A DNA stretch of 5,484 nucleotides from Bacteroidota bacterium. Its GTDB lineage: Bacteria; Bacteroidota; Ignavibacteria; Ignavibacteriales; Ignavibacteriaceae. The notes beneath the pieces were generated by a model. The model was not told the DNA's origin, searched no databases, and saw only the letters and a list, made by a program, of their open reading frames with translations. Both the position numbers and the translations under genes were made by a program. This document shows, piece after piece, positions 1 to 5,195 of this stretch (positions are counted from its first letter, which is position 1; each line of letters opens with the position of its first letter). Location: the NCBI GenBank assembly GCA_021778375.1, contig JAJYCM010000190.1, forward strand, positions 1 to 5,484. The letters run 5' to 3'.

Positions 1-1164
1 AATCTGTCAGTTAATTCATACACACAAATTTCTGCAGATCATTTTCTGGAAAAGAATTTTAATCCAAAGATTATCGATAGCACAAATATATTTTTCCTTA
101 TAGGTTTTCCTTCTAAAACTACTCCGGATGATTTATATCAAAGAATTATTGCAGAGATCTCCAAAAAGGATAAACCCTTTTTTATTACTCTTTCAAGCGG
201 AATCGATTTCCAAAGGTTAAAAGAACTTCAATCAGAATTAGGGTTTACTTTTAACAATATTAATCCGGACTATCTTGAAATTCAGCCAAATGTGTCTGCC
301 GGCGAAGAAAATAACCCGCTGCTTCAAAACAATTCTAATAATATTTTGGATGCGTGGAACAATTTACCTCCCGTATATCAGCCGAATGTTGATTTCAAGG
401 CAAAACCCGAAAGTGATATTTTATCTCAAGTAAAAATTAATAACGTTCCAATCAATAAGCCGCTGATCCTAACAAGAAGGCTTGGAGATAAAAAATCAAT
501 TTCAGTTTTAGCCAAAGATATTTGGCGATGGAAACTTGGAACAGCGATGAAAAACTTGGATTTGTTTGATCGTTTTATTTTAAGCAGCGTTAAATGGCTT
601 AATGCAAAAGGCAACAATAAACAGGTAACAATTAAGACAACAAAAAAAGTATATTCTTTAGGAGAAAATGTTGAATTCACCGGACAAGTTTATGACCAGA
701 CATTTAATCCTGTTTCCAACTCTGAGGTAACTGTAAATATAAATGGCGGAGGAGGGAGTTCCCAGATTCAATTAAATTCAATCGGTAACGGATTATATGA
801 AGGTTCATTTCAGACAAATAACGCCGGAGATTATAAATATTTAGGTTCTGCCTCACTTAACGGAAAATCAATTGGAAGAGACAGCGGTAGTTTTAATTTA
901 GGCGAAGTTGATATTGAAATGATAAATCCGAGGATGAATTATGATTTTCTAAACTTACTCTCAAATCAAACTAACGGAAAGTTTTTTTATAATTCCGATT
1001 ATAAACATTTATTCAATATTTTAAGGAATCTTGATAAAGAATCATCAAAAGAAAGAATTGAAACGAGCGAAATTTATTTATGGTCAAATGAGTGGCTACT
1101 GGTAGTTGTAATTATTCTTTTTGGAATGGAGTGGTTTTTTAGAAAACGGTGGGGATTGATATAA
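1..1164 (+). CDS. C-terminal part of a VWA/glutamine-amidotransferase-like membrane protein (5' partial)
   Basis: The frame is open from the first base of the window to TAA at 1162-1164, giving 387 residues, so the gene begins upstream. Residues about 24-80 look like the Rossmann-type amidotransferase-like part of this family (hydrophobic strand then GFP, residues 30-37). Residues about 155-200 carry the family's W-R-W (175-177) and the 'FDRF...VKWL' stretch. Residues about 209-300 resemble a macroglobulin-like beta-sandwich, with the pattern 'vYsLGEnVeftgqVYD..fnPV'. A transmembrane segment (about 365-380) is followed by basic FRKRWGLI at the extreme C-terminus. By family knowledge, full-length members are large inner-membrane proteins with extracytoplasmic domains, often with a von Willebrand A region and near BatA/MoxR-type genes; that part is not in view. 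The substrate and exact role are unknown. GTG at 292 is not the true start, because homologous-looking sequence continues upstream of it. Confidence 0.8.
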   Translation, partial: NLSVNSYTQISADHFLEKNFNPKIIDSTNIFFLIGFPSKTTPDDLYQRIIAEISKKDKPFFITLSSGIDFQRLKELQSELGFTFNNINPDYLEIQPNVSAGEENNPLLQNNSNNILDAWNNLPPVYQPNVDFKAKPESDILSQVKINNVPINKPLILTRRLGDKKSISVLAKDIWRWKLGTAMKNLDLFDRFILSSVKWLNAKGNNKQVTIKTTKKVYSLGENVEFTGQVYDQTFNPVSNSEVTVNINGGGGSSQIQLNSIGNGLYEGSFQTNNAGDYKYLGSASLNGKSIGRDSGSFNLGEVDIEMINPRMNYDFLNLLSNQTNGKFFYNSDYKHLFNILRNLDKESSKERIETSEIYLWSNEWLLVVVIILFGMEWFFRKRWGLI

Positions 1165-1191
1165 TGCTATTCATAGCGAGGCAAGACGCAA

Positions 1192-1226
1192 TGGAATATG
1201 GAATATGTATGATGGAATATGGAAAA
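1192..1226. repeat. Five-unit 7-nt repeat array (TGGAATA)
   Basis: Five consecutive 7-nt units run without a gap: TGGAATA, TGGAATA, TGTATGA, TGGAATA, TGGAAAA. Three are identical, the fifth differs at one position and the middle one is degenerate. The array lies in the 146-nt gap between the membrane-protein gene and comF. It could be a simple-sequence remnant, part of a dispersed intergenic repeat, or a binding array; the sequence alone does not decide. Confidence 0.7.
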
Positions 1227-1242
1227 TCATTTCAAATATCTT

Positions 1243-1260
1243 GACATAAAAGACATAAAG
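1243..1260. repeat. Tandem 9-nt direct repeat (GACATAAAR x2)
   Basis: GACATAAAA (1243-1251) is followed immediately by GACATAAAG (1252-1260), 51 nt upstream of the comF start. It overlaps a perfect TTGACA hexamer at 1241-1246. No matching -10 element lies at normal distance, so this is recorded as a repeat and not as a promoter. A regulator site is possible but unproven. Confidence 0.5.
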
Positions 1261-1296
1261 TTAAACGGCAGCACTATAGGTGAGATTAATAAATAA

Positions 1297-1302
1297 AAGG
1301 GA
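1297..1302 (+). promoter_or_regulatory. Ribosome binding site deciding the comF TTG start
   Basis: AAGGGA ends 8 nt before TTG at 1311-1313, which is good Shine-Dalgarno spacing. An in-frame TAA lies at 1290-1292, no ATG or GTG lies between it and the TTG, and the next in-frame ATG encodes Met113, deep in the protein. The site therefore fixes TTG as the start. Confidence 0.7.
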
Positions 1303-1310
1303 AAAATAAA

Positions 1311-1994
1311 TTGAATTTTTTTACTGACTTAGCCGATTTCTTTCTTCCCCGTCTATGTGCCTCCTGCAAAACTAAACTAGTTGCCGACGAAAATGTTGTT
1401 TGTTATCATTGCTTGAAAAAAATTCAAAGGGTTGACTCATCAAGAATTGCAATTCAATATTTAAGAAAGTTTCAGGAGACTGCAATTATTTCAGATTTCT
1501 ATGCTCTTTATCTTTTTGAAAAGGAGAAAGAAGTTCAACGGATAATTCATCAACTGAAATACAATCATAGATTTCACATCGGAAAATTTCTTGGAGAAAA
1601 TTTGGGAAGAGCAATTTCCGAAGTAATTCAGCCATGGCAAATAGACATGATTATTCCTGTTCCGCTTCATCATCTAAAAAAAGCTGATAGAGGATACAAT
1701 CAATCTTTTTATATAACAAAAGGATTAAATAATATTTTACACATTCCGGTTAATCAAAGAATAATAAAAAGAAAAAGATTTACCCAGTCTCAAACTAATC
1801 TGGACATGAAAGAGAGAGAACAAAACATAAAAAATGCATTCGCATTAAGGAGAGATTCTAAAATAAAGGGAAAAAATATTCTTTTAGTTGATGATGTTGT
1901 TACCACCGGGGCTACGGTTAGAGAGTGCGGTAGATTGTTGCTGGATAAAGGAGCGAATAAAATATATGTTGCGGCAGTTGCAATAGCAGATTGA
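1311..1994 (+). CDS. comF: ComF family protein (zinc-ribbon phosphoribosyltransferase)
   Basis: This 227-residue protein has the complete ComF architecture. An N-terminal 'LADFFLPRLCASC' is followed by a four-cysteine zinc ribbon (C16, C19, C31, C34). The core then shows IIPVPLH (114-120), DRGYNQS (126-132), RFTQSQT (156-162) and the PRPP-binding loop VDDVVTTGAT (193-202), all hallmarks of the family. In naturally competent bacteria ComF (ComFC) is a cytoplasmic protein needed for handling incoming single-stranded DNA. Its phosphoribosyltransferase chemistry remains poorly defined, and many non-competent bacteria also carry it. Translation starts at TTG (1311), supported by AAGGGA 8 nt upstream and by the family-typical N-terminus. 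The gene follows the membrane-protein gene after 146 nt, so it may be transcribed separately. Its stop codon lies 6 nt from the stop of the convergent argS. No other competence gene is visible. Confidence 0.93.
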   Translation: MNFFTDLADFFLPRLCASCKTKLVADENVVCYHCLKKIQRVDSSRIAIQYLRKFQETAIISDFYALYLFEKEKEVQRIIHQLKYNHRFHIGKFLGENLGRAISEVIQPWQIDMIIPVPLHHLKKADRGYNQSFYITKGLNNILHIPVNQRIIKRKRFTQSQTNLDMKEREQNIKNAFALRRDSKIKGKNILLVDDVVTTGATVRECGRLLLDKGANKIYVAAVAIAD

Positions 1995-2000
1995 AATACG

Positions 2001-3629
2001 TTACATTCTTTCCGGTGCAGATACTCCTAAAACAGACAGACCATTTTTAATCACTATCTTAGTCGCCATTGCCAATGCAATCCTTGCTTCGGCTAATTTT
2101 TTTTCGGTGCCGATTATTCTGCAAAATGTATAAAACCTATGGAATGCTGCTGCAAGTTCTTCAAGGTAACTGCAAATACGGTGGGATTCAAAATACTCAG
2201 CACTCAACAAGATTTCATTCTTAAATTGATATAGCTTTTTTAACAACTGTTGTTCTTCGATTGAAGTAAGCAGATCTATATTTTCAACGGAAGATTTTAA
2301 GTTTTCATTTTCTATCATTTTTAGAATCGAAGATATTCGTGCGTTTGCATATTGTAGATAAAATACCGGATTCTCATCCGATTGTTTTTTTGCGAGTGCA
2401 AGATCGAAATTCATATGTGTCGTAATGTTTCGCATATTAAAAAAGTATCTAACAACATCACTTCCGACTTCATCAATAAGCTGGTCAATTGTAATATAAT
2501 TTGCTTTACGAGTTGACATTTTAACGGCCACACCATTATCCATTATTGTTACAAATTGATGGATAAGCACTTTAATCTTTTCTGAATTGTAGCCAAGCGC
2601 ATTTAATCCGGCGAGCACATCGGGATACGTGGCGTTATGGTCGGAGCCAAAAATATCAACCATTAAATCATAGCCGCGATCAAACTTGGTTATATGGTAT
2701 GCAATATCCGGAAGACGGTAGGTTGGTTCGCCGGTAGATTTGACAATAACTTTATCCTGATCGTTGCCAAGCTCTGTCAGCTTAAGCCAAACAGCGCCGT
2801 CCTTTTCGTACGAAAGATTTTTTTCTTTAAAGGCGTTAATAGCATTTGTAATTTTGCCTTCTTCATAGAGAGAATTTTCATTAAAGAAGATTTTATGCTT
2901 TATGTTTAATCGTTCTAGAGTTCTTTTTATATCTGTAAAAATTTCACTTTCCGCTTTTTCCTTAAAAATTCCTTCTGCATTTTCATTGATATATATATCA
3001 CCGAACTCATCATAAATGCTTTTGGCGATGTCTTTAATGTATTCACCCTGATAATGATCTTCCGGAAAATCTACTTGCTGACCAAGCAATTCCAAATATC
3101 TTAGTCTTACCGAATCTCCAAGTACCCGCATTTGTCTACCGGCATTATTAAAATAATATTCACGATCGACAGTATAACCTATCCATTCCAATAGATTTGA
3201 AACAGTATCGCCAAAGACTGCATTCCTTCCGTGTCCTACTGTAAGTGGGCCTGTTGGGTTTGCAGAAACAAATTCTACATTTGCTTTTTTACCGGAATAT
3301 TTTTTTGATTTGCCGAAATTTTCTCCCTCTGTCAATATGTCATTTACTATCCGGGACATAAAGGAAGGAGAAAAAAAGAAATTTATGAAGCCCGGTCCGG
3401 CTATTTCAATTTTTGTTATAATTTGCTTATCGACATTTAAATTTGAGACAATTTCAGTGGCAATATCCCGTGGCTTCTTTTTTAATTGTTTTACCAAAAA
3501 CATAGCGACATTTGAAGAGAGATCTCCCTGGCTTTCAATTTTCGGTACATCGAAAGTAAGGTTCAGATCACGCAGGTATACCAATCTTTTGGCAGCTTCT
3601 TCAAAAATAGATAAAAGATACTCTTTCAA
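2001..3629 (-). CDS. argS: Arginine--tRNA ligase
   Basis: This 542-residue class I synthetase charges tRNA-Arg with arginine in the cytoplasm. Residues 1 to about 90 form the ArgRS-specific N-terminal (Add-1) domain that contacts the tRNA D-loop. The catalytic Rossmann fold begins with VEFVSANPTGPL, followed by T130-V-G-H133, which replaces the usual HVGH/HIGH. Further signatures are IFGSDHNATYPDVLAGL (about 326-342) and the KMSK-type loop K370-M-S-T-R374. The DALR anticodon-binding domain runs from about 423 ('FYLQYANARI') to the end at PERM. Length is normal for the family. The start is TTG at 3629-3627: no ATG or GTG lies between it and the upstream in-frame stop, and the first internal Met is residue 43. 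GGAA, 6 nt upstream, is a weak ribosome binding site. The upstream in-frame stop is the TAA of rsfS, so the two genes share a frame, 45 nt apart. The gene is intact. Confidence 0.97.
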   Translation of the reverse strand: MKEYLLSIFEEAAKRLVYLRDLNLTFDVPKIESQGDLSSNVAMFLVKQLKKKPRDIATEIVSNLNVDKQIITKIEIAGPGFINFFFSPSFMSRIVNDILTEGENFGKSKKYSGKKANVEFVSANPTGPLTVGHGRNAVFGDTVSNLLEWIGYTVDREYYFNNAGRQMRVLGDSVRLRYLELLGQQVDFPEDHYQGEYIKDIAKSIYDEFGDIYINENAEGIFKEKAESEIFTDIKRTLERLNIKHKIFFNENSLYEEGKITNAINAFKEKNLSYEKDGAVWLKLTELGNDQDKVIVKSTGEPTYRLPDIAYHITKFDRGYDLMVDIFGSDHNATYPDVLAGLNALGYNSEKIKVLIHQFVTIMDNGVAVKMSTRKANYITIDQLIDEVGSDVVRYFFNMRNITTHMNFDLALAKKQSDENPVFYLQYANARISSILKMIENENLKSSVENIDLLTSIEEQQLLKKLYQFKNEILLSAEYFESHRICSYLEELAAAFHRFYTFCRIIGTEKKLAEARIALAMATKIVIKNGLSVLGVSAPERM

Positions 3630-3674
3630 AATATTTTCCGGTTTTATTGTTAAGAAATAAGGAGCAGCAGAAGG

Positions 3675-4073
3675 TTATTCTTGTTTTTTAACCGTTCTCG
3701 GTTTTCTTTTAACAGGTGGTTTAAGTGCCGGGTCAGTTACTTCTTTTAATGGCGCATCGCCCCATAGCTTTTCCAAATTATAAAATTCTCTGGCTTCTTT
3801 TTTAAATACGTGTACAATTACATCAATGTAATCTATTAATACCCAGCTTAGAGCTTGATAGCCTTCTTTATGCCAATTTTTTATTCCTTCGTCTCGTAAG
3901 CTTTTATCGACTTCATCTGCTATAGCTTTAACCTGGGTATCGGAATCAGCGCTGCAAATAACAAAATAATCGGTCATGGTTGTCAATTTCCGGAGATCTA
4001 GGATTTTTACATCATACCCTTTTTTTTGGAAGATCAGGTTTGTGATTTTTTTGGAAAGTTGTGTTGAATTCAA
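3675..4073 (-). CDS. rsfS: Ribosomal silencing factor RsfS (Iojap/YbeB family)
   Basis: This 132-residue protein matches the RsfS/DUF143 fold. It has DVKILDLRKLTTMTDYFVICSA-type strands (21-42), the helix region DTQVKAIADEV (45-55) and the diagnostic C-terminal core with W67, W77-V-L-I-D81-Y, V87-H-V-F90 and AREFYNLEKLW (94-104). By family knowledge it binds ribosomal protein uL14 on the large subunit and blocks joining with the small subunit, lowering translation in stationary phase or starvation. Beyond the core is a Pro/Lys/Arg-rich tail (about 108-132), so the protein is longer than compact homologues. The start is TTG at 4073-4071, with TAAGG 9 nt upstream. The next Met is residue 33, inside the conserved core, so ATG initiation is excluded. 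It lies 11 nt downstream of the LytR_C gene, whose stop codon forms part of its ribosome binding site, which suggests coupled translation. Confidence 0.95.
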   Translation of the reverse strand: MNSTQLSKKITNLIFQKKGYDVKILDLRKLTTMTDYFVICSADSDTQVKAIADEVDKSLRDEGIKNWHKEGYQALSWVLIDYIDVIVHVFKKEAREFYNLEKLWGDAPLKEVTDPALKPPVKRKPRTVKKQE

Positions 4074-4082
4074 TTTTTTTTG

Positions 4083-4087
4083 CCTTA
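4083..4087 (-). promoter_or_regulatory. Ribosome binding site of rsfS, overlapping the upstream stop codon
   Basis: On the minus strand TAAGG reads from 4087 to 4083. Its TAA is the stop codon of the LytR_C gene and its AAGG serves as the Shine-Dalgarno core. A C and eight A residues (9 nt) separate it from TTG at 4073-4071. This supports the TTG start and translational coupling. Confidence 0.65.
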
Positions 4088-4573
4088 TTGATTTGGTTTT
4101 AAGGTGTCAAAATCTTTTCCGATTACTACTGAAGCATCGAGAAAATAATTTTTGTTTATTTGTTGTATTATGTTTTTTCTGTCAATTCCAAGGGCATCAG
4201 CTATTTTTATAGCATTTGCCGTGTTGCCAACCCGGTCTATAACTAATGTTTTTTCAACGTCAAATGAAATATAATTTCCAATTTGGACAACATCAAAGTT
4301 ATTCTTACGCAGAAATGAAGTGAAGTTATCCGCGGCGCCCGGTTCACCGCATCCGTTCAATACCTCTACCTGGATAAGTGAAGTAGTTTTTTTGGAGTTT
4401 ATTTTATCTACCTCATTGCTTCTTGCCGCTTGAAGTTTATGGAACAATGAATATCCAAGAAATATTATTATAGTTGCAAGAAAAACGAGTATAATATTGG
4501 TAAACAGGTTGGAAGTCGAATCTTTTAACTTATAATTAAGTGAAGCTTTGTCCGATTGGTTTTTTTCATTCAC
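4085..4573 (-). CDS. LytR_C domain membrane protein
   Basis: This 162-residue protein has a short, polar cytoplasmic N-terminus (1-22), one transmembrane segment (about 23-45, rich in Ile/Leu/Phe) and an extracytoplasmic LytR_C domain (about 66-156). The domain starts with the characteristic VEVLNGCGEPGAADNFTSFL and continues through NNFDVVQIGNY, TLVIDRVGN and NAIKIADALGI. In larger proteins this domain follows the LytR-CpsA-Psr ligase domain that attaches glycopolymers to the cell wall. Here the catalytic LCP domain is absent, so a ligase function cannot be assigned and the role is unknown. The start is GTG at 4573-4571. An in-frame TAA lies just upstream at 4579-4577 and the protein contains no internal methionine, so no ATG start is possible. 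AGGA 12 nt upstream is a somewhat distant ribosome binding site. LytR-type genes beside rsfS recur in several bacterial phyla, which fits this arrangement. Confidence 0.88.
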   Translation of the reverse strand: MNEKNQSDKASLNYKLKDSTSNLFTNIILVFLATIIIFLGYSLFHKLQAARSNEVDKINSKKTTSLIQVEVLNGCGEPGAADNFTSFLRKNNFDVVQIGNYISFDVEKTLVIDRVGNTANAIKIADALGIDRKNIIQQINKNYFLDASVVIGKDFDTLKPNQ

Positions 4574-4612
4574 TTGTTAAAATTATCCTGCTATATTCTT
4601 TTAAGATAAGTC

Positions 4613-5104
4613 TTACCTCGAAAAGCCAAAATCATTATACCAGCCATTGCCGTAACCGCCGTACATGGAATAAGGCGAATAATAGCCGTAAGGAATATGA
4701 TTATATTGAATCGAGATTGAAACATCTTTCCAAGGTTGATAATTCAATGCTACTCTGTTAAGATATATCCCGTTTATGCTATTCTGGAAACTTTTGCCCA
4801 GGGTACTATATGGAGCATTTACTACGCTTGCTTCAAGTTCTAAATTTAAATTTTTATTAAACTGATATGACATATTATTTGTATATACACCTAATGCCAA
4901 GCCTTGTCCTCCAAATGCAGAATAGGACATGCTATAGGATTGTTTCATCTGAAAATCATTAGAATTTAGAAATCCGAATAAAGAATTGTTATTATTATTA
5001 ATCATTCCTTCTCTAACATCCGGTGTCGGAAGTCCCGAGTCCTTAAATTGAGCAAACGCTGTCATTGTTAACCCAACGAATAATATCAAAATCATCTTTT
5101 TCAT
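4613..5104 (-). CDS. Small secreted Tyr/Gly/Asn-rich protein of unknown function
   Basis: I do not recognise a named family for this 163-residue protein. It has a clear signal peptide: MKKM, then a hydrophobic core (residues 5-14), ending in AFA with likely cleavage after A18. The mature part starts polar, with a five-Asn run (36-40). It then shows alternating aromatic/polar stretches that look like amphipathic beta strands (about 57-95 and 115-135). The C-terminus is Tyr/Gly-rich (about 137-161, with repeated YG/GY). This composition fits a periplasmic or outer-membrane-associated protein, but the length is short for a full barrel. ATG at 5104-5102 is chosen because AGG lies 7 nt upstream and the signal peptide begins exactly there. 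An in-frame extension reaches 5239, but it overlaps panD and destroys the signal-peptide start. It lies 91 nt after panD and 39 nt before the LytR_C gene. Confidence 0.8.
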   Translation of the reverse strand: MKKMILILFVGLTMTAFAQFKDSGLPTPDVREGMINNNNNSLFGFLNSNDFQMKQSYSMSYSAFGGQGLALGVYTNNMSYQFNKNLNLELEASVVNAPYSTLGKSFQNSINGIYLNRVALNYQPWKDVSISIQYNHIPYGYYSPYSMYGGYGNGWYNDFGFSR

Positions 5105-5111
5105 CCTAATA

Positions 5112-5114
5112 CCT
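5112..5114 (-). promoter_or_regulatory. Ribosome binding site of the small secreted protein
   Basis: AGG reads from 5114 to 5112 on the minus strand and ends 7 nt before ATG at 5104-5102. A second AGG directly abuts the ATG and is too close to act. The position selects ATG 5104 over the upstream extension and over the internal ATG at 5095. Confidence 0.5.
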
Positions 5115-5129
5115 AAAAATTTTCCATGA

Positions 5130-5158
5130 AGTTTAAATAATTCATATAATAAAATCAA
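5130..5158 (-). promoter_or_regulatory. Possible sigma-70-type promoter between panD and the secreted-protein gene
   Basis: On the minus strand TTGATT (5158-5153) and TAAACT (5135-5130) are 17 nt apart, each matching the sigma-70 consensus at 4 of 6 positions. They lie about 26 nt before the gene's start codon at the near edge, in an AT-rich 91-nt gap where chance matches are common. If real, it would drive the secreted protein and the genes after it independently of panD. Confidence 0.22.
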
Positions 5159-5195
5159 TGAAAATACTTGTTCAGTAAGAGCGTTGTTATTTGGA

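Noticed and set aside
292..294. GTG as the start of the first gene
   Set aside because: The frame is open back to base 1 and encodes family-like sequence, so the gene is simply cut by the window edge.
426..680. Minus-strand 84-codon frame with a hydrophobic start, opposite the first gene
   Set aside because: It is antisense to strongly family-like sequence on the plus strand and no neighbouring gene supports it; the minus frame at 1491-1673 opposite comF is rejected likewise.
1166..1177. Hairpin GCTA-TTCA-TAGC after the membrane-protein gene as a terminator
   Set aside because: The stem is only 4 bp (5 with a 2-nt loop) and no T-run follows.
1241..1280. Standard promoter for comF built from TTGACA (1241) and TATAGG (1275)
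   Set aside because: The spacing is 28 nt, far outside the usual 16-18, and no other -10-like hexamer is in place.
2987..3000. Palindrome TGATATATATATCA inside argS
   Set aside because: It is low-complexity AT alternation encoding D-I-Y-I and needs no special explanation.
3310..3660. Plus-strand reading frame of 116 codons opposite argS
   Set aside because: It is antisense to the conserved N-terminal half of argS, with no homology-like features of its own; the same holds for 2694-2909 opposite argS and 3976-4212 opposite rsfS/LytR_C.
4540..4761. Plus-strand reading frame of 73 codons opposite the start of the LytR_C gene and the end of the secreted-protein gene
   Set aside because: It is antisense to two better-supported genes, and its composition looks like a shadow of their sequence.
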